From the NCBI GenBank assembly GCA_019311105.1, contig JAFDDA010000009.1:1-48965 (forward strand): a stretch of 48,965 nucleotides of DNA, given 5' to 3'. A program made the translations under genes and the position numbers. Below, piece by piece: positions 8,263-16,296 of the stretch (positions are counted from its first letter, which is position 1; each line of letters begins with the position of its first letter). Below the pieces are notes generated by a model. It did not search any database, had not been told where the DNA came from, and saw only the letters and a list, made by a program, of their open reading frames with translations. This DNA is from Deltaproteobacteria bacterium (GTDB lineage Bacteria > Myxococcota_A > UBA9160 > JAFDDA01).

Positions 8263-10355
8263 CACAGGCGTTCCAGGTCGTGCTCGAGCTTCGCGAGCTT
8301 CTCGCGTCGGGCCTGGGCTGCGGCCGGGTCGAGCTCCAGGCGTTGGACCGCCAGCAGGGGCGGACACACGCCCGGGTCGCGGTAGTTCGCCTCGCACTCC
8401 AGACAGGAGAGGCACTCCCGGGGGTCGATGACCCCGTCGGGTCGGATCGCTCGGGACTCGCAGCCTCGCGTGCAGATCTTGCAGTTCGTGCAGAACCGTC
8501 TGCGCCTCGGCCCCGAGATGCGGAAGCTGCTGAAGAGCGAGAGGCCGCCTCCGAGCGGGCAGATGTAGCGGCAGAAGGGGCGGTACGTGAAGAGCGAGGC
8601 CGCCAGGAGCAGCGCCCACCAGCCGAAGAAGCCTGCGCTGCGCTGCCAGGCCGGCACGAGGAAGGTCGACTTGAAGGGTTCGACCTCGGCCAGCCGCTCG
8701 CCGAGGATGCTGTCGAAGAAGAAGGCACCCATCAGCACCGCGAGCACGACGTAGCGGAGGTAGCGCAACTTCGAGTGCCAACGCTCCGGGAGCTCGTACT
8801 CGGGCAGGCCGAGCTTCTGGCTTCCCTTGAAGAGCAGCTCCGTCATCGCACCGTAGGGGCAGACCCATCCGCAGAACACGCCCCGACCCCAGATCAGCGA
8901 GACGACTGTGATGAAGATCCAAGAGATGAAGATCAGCGGCTCGCTCAAGAAGAGCCCCCAGCTCCACTCCCCGGCGACCGAACCCAGGAACGTCAGGATC
9001 TGGGTCACCGAGGGCTGCGCACCCATGTAGACACCCACGACCAGGAAGCTCACGACCAGCACTGCGACGTGGATGCGCTCGATGCGGCCTGGCGCGCCCG
9101 TCGTGTAGCGGCGGGCGACGAAGACTCCGGCGACGAAGAGAAGGAAGATCGTCAGCACGATGGCGTCGGCCTGGCGATTGACCCAGGCCTGCTGCCAGAC
9201 CGTGAGGTCCGCCGCGCCGTCCAGCTGATAGACGCTCTTCGGCAGGGTGTGGGAGGCCCGGAACTCACGGAATTCGCGACTGAACGCGCCCTTGCGGTCG
9301 TAGCGGCTCCCGAGGAAGACCAGGTCGTAGCGGGCGCCGGGGTCGAGGACGCCGCCGCGGACGACGAAGACGGCACCCTCACCGAAGTGGGGCGCGCCCA
9401 CGAGGGGCGTGCCCGAGAGGTTGTAGTAGTCGGTGTCGCGGAAGACGATCTCGCGCAGGCCTTGCTCGAGGCGAACACGGTCGAAGACCCCACCGCGGAC
9501 GAAGCCCGAGCCTTTGAACGATCCGCTGCCGCGGCCAAGGACCACGACCAGGTGCTCTCCCGGCTCGAGCCGGCTCATGTAGTAGTCGTAGTCGCCCTTC
9601 CGGATGAGCGCGCGCCCGACTTGGGGCGCATCGGCGATCGCGAAGTAGAGGTCAATGAAGACGTCGTTGGCCTCGGAGACCCCCATCTCCCGCTCGGTCA
9701 CCGTCAGGTGGCCGAACGCGCCTTCGTCGAGCATCCGATCGAAGCTCCACGGCTCCGTCTCGGCGAGGAAGTGGCCGGGCACGATCGACGCCGCGTCGAT
9801 GATGCCGACCTCGACGCCGAGGGTTCGGGCAACCTCCAAGATCGTGTGGTTCTGGGCCAGCACGGTGACCGTCGCCCCGGAGATGGCGTCGAGCGCGATC
9901 GTGTCGGGCTGGCGACTGCGGCCGACCACGATTCGCTGCGTGGCCAGCTTGCCCGCGTAGTGGCCGACGAAGTCCGTCAGGGCGGACTCGGGGATGCCGA
10001 TCAGCAGGATCGGTTCGCTGTGGTGGATGACCTTGGCGCCGGTGATCACACCCTCGGGGTCGAGGCCGACCAAGGTGACGAGGGGCTTGCCCGAGTAGGC
10101 CTTGATGTCGACGAAGTCGGTCGACAGGGCGACCCAGCCGACGACGTTGCCCTCGTCGTCGCGCCCGATCCAATGCTTCCCATCCTCGGCGGGCTGGAAG
10201 CCGTCCGCGCCAGGAAGGACCTCCGCGCAAGGGAGCGCCTCACAGTCGAGCGCCGTCGGGGGCTCGACTGCGCTCACGACCGGGCTTGCAAGGCCGGCGC
10301 AACACGCGATCCCGGCTGACAGGATGCGCCAGTGTCGCCGGAGCTTCTTGGGCAG
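8262..10355 (-). CDS. nosR: NosR, FMN- and Fe-S-containing membrane electron donor to NosZ
   Basis: Polytopic flavo-iron-sulfur protein needed for N2O respiration. An N-terminal signal/anchor is followed by a periplasmic FMN-binding domain whose attachment motif is 'DAISGATVT' (about residues 156-164; the last Thr is the expected FMN-bearing residue). Transmembrane helices follow, carrying the NosR/NapH-type motif 'CGWVCPYGAMTELLF', and then two [4Fe-4S] motifs (FCTNCKICTRGC and CLSCLECEANYRDPGVCP). The ApbE domain encoded downstream is the likely flavinylating enzyme. The start is uncertain. No ATG or GTG lies between the nosZ stop and the signal peptide; a CTG at 10355 preceded by AGAGGCG would give 697 aa, the normal size. 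A TTG at about 10421 or ATG at 10517 would run deep into nosZ. Confidence 0.9.
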   Translation of the reverse strand: MPKKLRRHWRILSAGIACCAGLASPVVSAVEPPTALDCEALPCAEVLPGADGFQPAEDGKHWIGRDDEGNVVGWVALSTDFVDIKAYSGKPLVTLVGLDPEGVITGAKVIHHSEPILLIGIPESALTDFVGHYAGKLATQRIVVGRSRQPDTIALDAISGATVTVLAQNHTILEVARTLGVEVGIIDAASIVPGHFLAETEPWSFDRMLDEGAFGHLTVTEREMGVSEANDVFIDLYFAIADAPQVGRALIRKGDYDYYMSRLEPGEHLVVVLGRGSGSFKGSGFVRGGVFDRVRLEQGLREIVFRDTDYYNLSGTPLVGAPHFGEGAVFVVRGGVLDPGARYDLVFLGSRYDRKGAFSREFREFRASHTLPKSVYQLDGAADLTVWQQAWVNRQADAIVLTIFLLFVAGVFVARRYTTGAPGRIERIHVAVLVVSFLVVGVYMGAQPSVTQILTFLGSVAGEWSWGLFLSEPLIFISWIFITVVSLIWGRGVFCGWVCPYGAMTELLFKGSQKLGLPEYELPERWHSKLRYLRYVVLAVLMGAFFFDSILGERLAEVEPFKSTFLVPAWQRSAGFFGWWALLLAASLFTYRPFCRYICPLGGGLSLFSSFRISGPRRRRFCTNCKICTRGCESRAIRPDGVIDPRECLSCLECEANYRDPGVCPPLLAVQRLELDPAAAQARREKLAKLEHDLERL

Positions 10356-10357
10356 GG

Positions 10358-12268
10358 CTACGCCTCTACGATCATCCGGCCCCGCATCTCGAGATGCAGC
10401 GCGTGGCAGAACCAGGGGCAATAGTACCAGTAGACGCCGGGGGCTCCCGCCGTGAACGTCATGCTCTTCGTATCCTGGGGATTGACGAGGAAGTTGACGT
10501 CGTGCTTCGAGACGCACATGCCGTGGGAGAGGTCCTCCACGGCGTCCAGGTTGGTCACCACGAGCTGAACCTCGTCACCACTCTTGACCCGGAACTCGGT
10601 CAGGGAGAACACCGGCGCCGCCCCCACGATGTAGACGCGCACCTTCCCCGGGCCCTTCCGGATCACCTGGCTCGCCGACATCAAGTCGACGCCGTCCTCC
10701 TCGGCCATCTTGTCGTAGAGCTCGAAGCGCGGGCCATTGCGCAGCATGATCTTCGACGGATGGATCAGGTCCCGGGGGACCACGACTGCGTCGTGGGGCT
10801 CCGGGAAGGTGGGCCCGTCGTGCACGAGCTTCATCTCGTCGCCCGAGATGTCGATCAGCTGGTCGTTCTCGGGGTGCAGCGGTCCGACGTTCAGGAACCG
10901 GTCCTTCGAGAACTTGCACAGCGCGATCAGCCACTGGCCATCGGCGTCCTTCGTCTCGCTCATCGAGGCGTTGATGTGACCGATCTGGTAGTGGACGTCG
11001 ATCTTCTGGAGGATCGGATCGACGGTCTCATCGCCATAGGCCTCGATCGCCTTGGCGATGTTCCACTTCGTCACCACCGAGTCGATGAAAATCGAGGTGT
11101 ACGCGTTGCCGCGACCATCGAAGGCCGTGTGCAGCGGCCCGAGGCCCACCTCGGGCTCGGCCACGACCGCATCGCGCGGCTTGATCTGGCCCGCGAAGGC
11201 GGCGTCGAGCTTGTCGATCTGGACCACCGAGACCGTGGGCGAGAGCTTGCCGGCGCAGACCGCATAGGCCCCCGTCGGATCGATGTTGACGCCGTGGGGG
11301 CTCTTCGGGATCGGCACGCGCAGGACATAGGGACCGTCCGCCCCGCGAGCGTCTACCACCGGCACCGGCGAGTCGCCCACGCGGATCGTCTTGCCCTCGC
11401 TCACGGCCGCTTCGATGGCGGCGAGGTTGAAGACGTAGAGATGGTCGCGCTCGGCGGCCATCATGCCCTCGAGGTTGACGCCGCCTTCCGAGTTGTAACA
11501 GGTCGCGAAGGAGTACTTCCCTTCGTAGTCGGTGGCACACAGGTCCATGTTGCCCTCGACCAGCACCTGCCACTTCACCTCCATCGTCTCGCCGTCGATG
11601 GCCGTGTGCATGGCGCCGTACTTGCTCGGATCGTCCATGTCCCGGCCGTCGTTGGCCTGCGGCGTGCGAAACTCGGCGTTGCAGAGGACCAGGCCCGTCT
11701 TGTGCCGCTGCGGGAAGATCCCGTGGGTGCCCTGCGAGTTCGGGATGTCGGTGACTCGATCCACCTCCATCGTGTCGCAGCGGATGCGCGCCAGGCGCGC
11801 GCTCGCCTTGTCGTTGACGTAGACGTAGCGGCCGTCGTAGGTCCCGTCCGTGTAGGAGAGATGGACGTGGTGGGTGTCCCCCGACTGGCGCCCGCCCAGC
11901 AGGGCCTTCGAGAAGTCGTCGGCGCCCCAGCCGGTAGCGGCGTCGCGGTTGAAGACCGGGATCCGCTTGAGCTCTCGCATGGACGGCACTCCGACGATCC
12001 GGACCTCGCCCGATTGCCCGCCGCTCCAGAAGCCGTAGTAGTCGTCGAGCTCGCCCGGCGCCACGTCGACCTTGTTCTGCGCGACGTGCTCCAGGACGGC
12101 GGCCCGCTCCGGTGACGGGTTCTGATCGTCCTGCGCGAAGCAGCCAAGGGCTGCGCTGCCGACGAGACTCCCGCCGATCACCAGGCCGCCCCTCATGAAC
12201 TCACGGCGGTCGGCCCCGCTCTCGCTCTGTTGCTCGATCGTGTCCCGCTCGTCGTGCTCTTTCGCCAT
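10358..12268 (-). CDS. nosZ: Nitrous oxide reductase NosZ (Tat-exported)
   Basis: Reduces N2O to N2 in the periplasm, 636 aa. The start is the ATG at 12268 with AGGAG upstream. The N-terminus has a twin-arginine signal (DRREFM, residues 20-25), so folded export is expected, as in clade I NosZ. The beta-propeller holds CuZ ligands in DTHHVHLSYTDG (His133, 134, 136), GTHGIFPQ, GPLHTAFDG, GHINAS and EPHDAV. The C-terminal cupredoxin domain carries CuA in 'CPWFCHALHLEM' (Cys617, Cys621, His625, Met628). Unusually, the hydrophobic core of the signal ends in 'SAALGC', which resembles a lipobox, so a Tat lipoprotein is possible. nosZ precedes nosR here, whereas nosR usually leads the operon in classic denitrifiers. 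Confidence 0.97.
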   Translation of the reverse strand: MAKEHDERDTIEQQSESGADRREFMRGGLVIGGSLVGSAALGCFAQDDQNPSPERAAVLEHVAQNKVDVAPGELDDYYGFWSGGQSGEVRIVGVPSMRELKRIPVFNRDAATGWGADDFSKALLGGRQSGDTHHVHLSYTDGTYDGRYVYVNDKASARLARIRCDTMEVDRVTDIPNSQGTHGIFPQRHKTGLVLCNAEFRTPQANDGRDMDDPSKYGAMHTAIDGETMEVKWQVLVEGNMDLCATDYEGKYSFATCYNSEGGVNLEGMMAAERDHLYVFNLAAIEAAVSEGKTIRVGDSPVPVVDARGADGPYVLRVPIPKSPHGVNIDPTGAYAVCAGKLSPTVSVVQIDKLDAAFAGQIKPRDAVVAEPEVGLGPLHTAFDGRGNAYTSIFIDSVVTKWNIAKAIEAYGDETVDPILQKIDVHYQIGHINASMSETKDADGQWLIALCKFSKDRFLNVGPLHPENDQLIDISGDEMKLVHDGPTFPEPHDAVVVPRDLIHPSKIMLRNGPRFELYDKMAEEDGVDLMSASQVIRKGPGKVRVYIVGAAPVFSLTEFRVKSGDEVQLVVTNLDAVEDLSHGMCVSKHDVNFLVNPQDTKSMTFTAGAPGVYWYYCPWFCHALHLEMRGRMIVEA

Positions 12269-12326
12269 GCTTGGTCTCCTAGTTGGCGGGTCGAAACGTC
12301 CCAAGAAGTTCTCAGTAAGCTCAATT

Positions 12327-12342
12327 TGCATGTATTGTGCCA
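12327..12342 (-). promoter_or_regulatory. Sigma54 (-24/-12) promoter for the nos operon
   Basis: On the minus strand this reads TGGCACAATACATGCA, matching the RpoN consensus TGGCAC-N5-TTGCA at 15 of 16 informative or free positions, with GG and GC exactly 12 nt apart. The predicted transcription start is about 48 nt before the nosZ ATG. A dyad TGCGCTGGCGCA lies upstream at 12381-12392. No FNR/DNR box (TTGAT-N4-ATCAA) was seen in this intergenic region. Confidence 0.65.
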
Positions 12343-12449
12343 GAAGAGGCGCGTCGCGGTAGAGCCCATACACGCCTCCCTGCGCTGGCGCATGCGATCA
12401 TGGGATGCGACCGTTTCCCGGAGGGGGCGGTGCCTGGAGGCCGGTCGGT

Positions 12450-12836
12450 ATGACTACGATCCGTGAGGTCATGACCTCCGAGCCCATCACGGTCCGGCCC
12501 GACCACTCGGTGCAGGTTGCGTTGGAGCTCCTGATCGAGCACCGGATCAGCGGGCTTCCTGTCGTGGATGGAGACGGCGTCGCCGTCGGGATCGTGAGCG
12601 AGAAAGACCTCCTGAGGTTGTTCTCCGACCCCACGGCCCCGAACGTCGGGGCCATCATGACCCGGACCCCGATCGCGATCGACGTCGACGGGTCGCTCGT
12701 CGAGTTGTTCGACTGCCTCATGGCCCACGATTTCCGCCGCGTGCTCATCGAGGAGCGGGGTCGGCTCGTGGGCTTGGTCAGCCGCTCCGATCTCATGCCG
12801 GCGATCCTCTCGGCGCTGCAGGGGCGGAGCGGCTGA
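12450..12836 (+). CDS. Tandem CBS-domain protein
   Basis: Small cytoplasmic protein of 128 aa made of two CBS domains (about residues 7-60 and 68-125), with 'HRISGLPVVDGDGVAVGIVSEKDLL' and 'HDFRRVLIEERGRLVGLVSRSDLM' as the paired blocks. Such stand-alone pairs (a Bateman module) bind adenine nucleotides and act as energy or ligand sensors, often for a partner protein. The ATG at 12450 has GGAGG 9 nt upstream; an upstream ATG at 12405 lacks one. It is divergent from nosZ and shares its 180-bp control region, so a link to the nos operon is possible but not shown. Confidence 0.85.
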   Translation: MTTIREVMTSEPITVRPDHSVQVALELLIEHRISGLPVVDGDGVAVGIVSEKDLLRLFSDPTAPNVGAIMTRTPIAIDVDGSLVELFDCLMAHDFRRVLIEERGRLVGLVSRSDLMPAILSALQGRSG

Positions 12837-12908
12837 GCCGCTCGTTCCCATCGGTCGCAGCCCGCCCGAGCCGGGCCGAGGCGTGAAGACAAGAGGCAGT
12901 GTGAGGCA

Positions 12909-13034
12909 ATGAGCCCCAGCGAGGTGCCCAGCCCCGACGGCCTCGACTTCCCACCCCTTAGGCCGGCCGGCGAGACGCCCTCGCTGCCCGGACTCGACAC
13001 CGACCCGATGACTGCGGGTCACCGGGAAGTCTGA
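12909..13034 (+). CDS. Possible 41-aa small protein
   Basis: A short open frame from ATG at 12909 to TGA at 13032, rich in Pro, Gly and acidic residues (MSPSEVPSPDGLDFPPL...). An AGAGG element lies about 10 nt upstream. No homology is recognised. It lies in the 535-bp stretch between the CBS gene and the Thr-rich protein; the rest of that stretch holds only repeats with a tRNA-like T-arm. Codon use is compatible with coding, but the length makes chance likely. Confidence 0.25.
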   Translation: MSPSEVPSPDGLDFPPLRPAGETPSLPGLDTDPMTAGHREV

Positions 13035-13201
13035 CGCGGATCCCTAGGCTCGCTCATGCACGCGATCCAGGTGCGTGGCTCAGTCTGGGCTTGCCGCCTC
13101 CAACGGGAGACGGATGTTCCCCCACTGCGGGGTCTCCCCCTACCTTAGGGTCGGAGCCGCGATCCGAGCCGCTCTACGCCGCCTCTCGCTGGCTGCTGGG
13201 T

Positions 13202-13243
13202 GCAACCCCGCGTTACTCCTCCCTGCCTCGGCGCTTTGCCAAC
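13202..13243 (+). repeat. Dispersed repeat, copy 1
   Basis: Holds the block GCAACCCCGCGT followed 19 nt later by GCTTTGCCAAC. The same two blocks in the same order recur at 14221-14258, 15 nt apart. Copy 1 runs into the T-arm-like repeat at 13252. Confidence 0.5.
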
Positions 13244-13251
13244 GGGAGAGC

Positions 13252-13267
13252 CGCCGGTTCAAATCCG
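13252..13267 (+). repeat. 16-nt tRNA T-arm-like direct repeat, copy 1
   Basis: CGCCGGTTCAAATCCG, exactly repeated at 16454-16469. Here the context can fold as a T-arm (GCCGG/TTCAAAT/CCGGT) followed by CTCGTGC-T-CCA, like the 3' end of a tRNA-Gly with encoded CCA. No matching 5' half (GCACGAG) lies at the proper distance, so it is a fragment, not a working tRNA. It may be an integration-site remnant. Confidence 0.5.
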
Positions 13268-13372
13268 GTCTCGTGCTCCAGGCTCTGCCAGCGCCCTCGG
13301 CCAGTCAGGTCGGGGGCGTTTTCGTTGCCGTGCTCGGCGCCGCGCCATGTCGCTCCGGACAGACGCCCGCGT

Positions 13373-14140
13373 CTAGTACTTCGACTTGGGGACCGGGACC
13401 TTGGGGCCCTTGCTCCCGTAGCCGCCGGGCACATGCGGCAACTCTGGAACCACGATGCCGCGTTGGCCGGGGTTGTTGGTCGGAAGCCCCGCCGGTCCCT
13501 TCTTGGTGGCCGCCTTCTTGCCTCCCTGGCTGGGGGCCGGCCCGGGCAGCCACTGCCCGGTCCTGGGGTCCATGTGCTCGGTGGTCGTCGTGTCGCCCCC
13601 GGGGCCGTGGGTCGTGGTGGTGCGCGTGCCCGTGGCGCTCGGCACGATCACGTTGTCCACTCTGACGACCTCCCAGCTCTCGACCACCGTCGTCGTCTTC
13701 TTCCGCTTCCCACCGACGTTCCCGTAGGTGACGGTCGTGGTCGTGCGGCTCTTGATGGTGGGCTCGTGCAGGGTGAAGAGCGGTGATTCGACCTCCGTGA
13801 TGGTGACCGTCTCGGTCGTGCGCCTGCTTCCGCCCTCGTACCTCCGGATCTTGATCTCCCGGTCGACCGTCGTGCTATCGCCGGGCCGCGGTGTCGAGCT
13901 GGTCTCTTGGGTCTCGACGCGCTTCCAATCCGGATTGGCCGCGGTGCCGAAGTTCTCCTCGGTCGTCACTTCCGTGAACGTGGTGCCGCCGGTCGTGGTC
14001 GTGGGGCCGTTCACGGTCCGCGATGGCCTCGGCGGCGCTGGCTGGCCGATCGCCTGGGGCGCCCAAGTGAGCGCGACGAGGCAGAACAGAAACGTGAGAG
14101 CTGCGCACAAACGGCCTACGCGATGGAGACTCGGTCCCAT
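13373..14140 (-). CDS. Thr-rich secreted protein of unknown function
   Basis: A 255-aa protein with an N-terminal Sec signal (about residues 1-32, ...GQPA). The remainder is low in hydrophobics and very rich in Thr, with beta-strand-like alternation ('TTTTGGTTFTEVTTEENF', 'TTETVTITEVES', 'TRTTTTHGPGGDTTTTEH'). A Lys/Gly/Pro-rich tail follows. No cysteines or known motif are seen in the mature part. The composition fits a secreted or surface-displayed, perhaps extended, protein. It lies inside the segment bounded by the two T-arm-like repeats. Its ATG is at 14140; the gene downstream in the same direction is the CBS region, which is on the opposite strand. Function unknown. Confidence 0.7.
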   Translation of the reverse strand: MGPSLHRVGRLCAALTFLFCLVALTWAPQAIGQPAPPRPSRTVNGPTTTTGGTTFTEVTTEENFGTAANPDWKRVETQETSSTPRPGDSTTVDREIKIRRYEGGSRRTTETVTITEVESPLFTLHEPTIKSRTTTTVTYGNVGGKRKKTTTVVESWEVVRVDNVIVPSATGTRTTTTHGPGGDTTTTEHMDPRTGQWLPGPAPSQGGKKAATKKGPAGLPTNNPGQRGIVVPELPHVPGGYGSKGPKVPVPKSKY

Positions 14141-14220
14141 GGCTCAGCGTCCTTTCGGATCCACCCCGAGGCGTCGTATCCGGTGGATTCACGAAGGGTC
14201 GCGCGGACTACGGTCCGAGC

Positions 14221-14258
14221 GCAACCCCGCGTCTAGCCGAGCACAATGCTTTGCCAAC
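14221..14258 (+). repeat. Dispersed repeat, copy 2
   Basis: Second copy of the GCAACCCCGCGT ... GCTTTGCCAAC pair seen at 13202-13243. It lies just beyond the stop codon of the DUF3604 gene. Confidence 0.5.
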
Positions 14259-14259
14259 C

Positions 14260-16296
14260 TCAGTTTGCGGGAGTCGGCGGGTGGAACTGGATCGGCGAGG
14301 ACCATGCGCGTTCTTGAATCGTCTTGGCGAGGTCCGAACGGGGCTCGACCCCCTCGCGGATCGCATCCCAGGTGGACCATCGGCAGGTCGGGTTCTCGAG
14401 GACGCGCGCGTAGTAGAAAGCGCGCTCGTCGGATGCGAAGTCGGGGTCCCCCCAGAGCGTACGAAGCACGGTGGCCCCCTGGCCGGTGATCGAGCAATCG
14501 GCGAGGTCGACGCGAGCGCCGTTGTCCGGGCAGCGATGGGTCGTCGGGTCCGGAGTGGCCGAGCCCGAGCACGCAACGTCGTACACCCGCTCATGGGTCT
14601 CGCCTGCGGAATCGATCCAGCCCTTGATGACCTGAAGGCGCTGGAGCGGCGCGGCCGAGTCATCGGCGATCGCGGAGAGAAGGAAGCGCGGCGTCGCCCC
14701 GGCACTCGCGTGCAGATCGCCTCCCATGGCGACGCCCTCCGCGTAGGCGCGAGCCACGCGGTCGTCGGCGTCGAGCATCGTGTCGTCGAAGGTGTATCCA
14801 GCGAAGAAGCGCAGCTGGATGCGGGGCCCGGAGGTCGCGAAGGTCTCCTTGCGTCGGAAGGCCTCGTAGATCGCCTCGCGGGTGTTCTCCTCCGCCCAGA
14901 CCGCGGCCAGGCCCGATGCGCCGTAGGTCGGAGTCGCCGCCCCGACGTAGGTGCCTCCGTCGACCTGCCGCGTCGTCGCGGGGGCGGCGATGCGAGCGGC
15001 CATACCCAGCAGGGGCGAGAAGGGCACCGACCCGCGCAGTTCGGGCGTTGCGGACAAGAGGCCCAGCTTGGAGGAGTAGTCGGCTTCGTCGTTCTGGGAC
15101 GCCGCCGTGTGGGTGTCGCTCGAGCCGATGACACCGAACTCGTAGGGGTTCGTGACGCCCTGGGCCTCGAGGGCGAGCCCTCGGCGCAGCGCGTCGCGCA
15201 CGTAACTGCCGGCGGGCTCGCTGTCGAGCAGGGTTGCGACGCGGTAGGGCATGATCTCGAAGTCCGCCCACTCGTCGGTGGTCGAAAGGAGCGGATGCGT
15301 CTCGGAGGTGCCCTTGATCTGGGTGATCTCGACCAGGGGTTCGTTGCGGATCCGCTGCCGGGCATAGCGGTCGTCGATCGGATCGCCTGCCCAATCGACG
15401 AGCTTGAACATCTGGCCGTTTGACCCGTTCGAGTTGTGCGGGATGGCAAGGCTCTCGACGCCGCCCTCCCTCAGGCCATCCATCCATTCCCAGAGAGCCT
15501 CGGGGTTCTGGGAGTGGAAGCGCGAGAAGGGAACGCCCGGAATCTTCTCGCTGCCTTTGAAGATCACGTTGCGGTGGAGGTTGCCGAAGTCGTCGCTTCC
15601 CGTCGTGTACTCGTAGGCGATGAAGGTCGTGAACCGACCCGGGTCGTTGTAGAGCTCGGCGGCTTCGATCGTGTCCTGCCAGGCCGCGCGAGTGATGTCG
15701 AGCACGACGTCGGGGTCCAGCTCGCCCTCCTGGATCTCGGTGACGACGGCCGGGAGGAACGTGCCGAAGATCCCGATGCGATCCAGGATGCTGAGGATCC
15801 CCTTGTTGTCCGGAGCATTCAGGTCGTTCAGCGGGCGTGCGATCTCGAGCTCCGAGAATGCCGTGGTCGTGTCGCCGCCGGCCGCGGCGACCCCGAGGAG
15901 CATCGCGTGGTCCGTCACGGCGTAGAAGTCGAGCGGCTGTTTCAGCTGGAGCTCGAAGCCGGCGGGATGGAGGATCGGGTAGCCGAGGGCAAAGCGATAG
16001 GCGTCGTAGGGCGTGGCGAGGGTGCCCATCGAGTAGGCGTCGAAGGAGTAGGTGGTGTGGACATGGAGATCGCCGAAGAACGCCATCCGATCGGGGTGCG
16101 GCGGCGGCCTGTGACGTTCGAGCATCTCATCCTGGATCTCGAAGACTTCGGACGAGAGGGAGCCGTCCCCTCCGCCTCGCGCCGGTCCACCGGTGACGAT
16201 CGAATTCGTTTCGTCTCGGCCGCACCCCGACCCCGCGAGCAAGACGACGATCAGAGCAAGACACCCACCCATTGAACGAAGCAATGAACCTCCCAT
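14260..16296 (-). CDS. DUF3604 (PHP-like metallohydrolase) lipoprotein
   Basis: A 678-aa protein with a lipoprotein signal (lipobox AGSGC, about residues 21-25) and a DUF3604 domain, related to PHP metal-dependent phosphoesterases. Metal-ligand motifs are visible: 'FFGDLHVHTTYSFDA' near residue 65, 'VTDHAMLLG', 'IPHNSNGSNG' and 'VIGSSDTHTAAS'. The reaction is not established for the family; secreted members are common in marine and soil bacteria. I chose ATG at 16296; an in-frame ATG at 16272 would still keep the signal. It lies inside the segment bounded by the 16-nt T-arm-like repeat and has no functional link with its cytochrome neighbours that I can see. Confidence 0.88.
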   Translation of the reverse strand: MGGSLLRSMGGCLALIVVLLAGSGCGRDETNSIVTGGPARGGGDGSLSSEVFEIQDEMLERHRPPPHPDRMAFFGDLHVHTTYSFDAYSMGTLATPYDAYRFALGYPILHPAGFELQLKQPLDFYAVTDHAMLLGVAAAGGDTTTAFSELEIARPLNDLNAPDNKGILSILDRIGIFGTFLPAVVTEIQEGELDPDVVLDITRAAWQDTIEAAELYNDPGRFTTFIAYEYTTGSDDFGNLHRNVIFKGSEKIPGVPFSRFHSQNPEALWEWMDGLREGGVESLAIPHNSNGSNGQMFKLVDWAGDPIDDRYARQRIRNEPLVEITQIKGTSETHPLLSTTDEWADFEIMPYRVATLLDSEPAGSYVRDALRRGLALEAQGVTNPYEFGVIGSSDTHTAASQNDEADYSSKLGLLSATPELRGSVPFSPLLGMAARIAAPATTRQVDGGTYVGAATPTYGASGLAAVWAEENTREAIYEAFRRKETFATSGPRIQLRFFAGYTFDDTMLDADDRVARAYAEGVAMGGDLHASAGATPRFLLSAIADDSAAPLQRLQVIKGWIDSAGETHERVYDVACSGSATPDPTTHRCPDNGARVDLADCSITGQGATVLRTLWGDPDFASDERAFYYARVLENPTCRWSTWDAIREGVEPRSDLAKTIQERAWSSPIQFHPPTPAN

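Noticed and set aside
12322..12337. Dyad CAAT-N8-ATTG before nosZ as an FNR/CRP-type operator
   Set aside because: Arms are only four bases and do not match TTGAT-N4-ATCAA; the overlapping sigma54 -24/-12 match explains the region better.
13060..13280. Intact or intron-bearing tRNA-Gly ending at CTCGTGCTCCA
   Set aside because: A partly matching 5' arm (GCACGCG at about 13056) is over 200 nt away and no D-arm or paired anticodon stem could be built, so only a T-arm fragment is claimed.
14660..15487. Second minus-strand frame inside the DUF3604 gene
   Set aside because: Arg-rich shadow translation; the DUF3604 frame holds the metal motifs.
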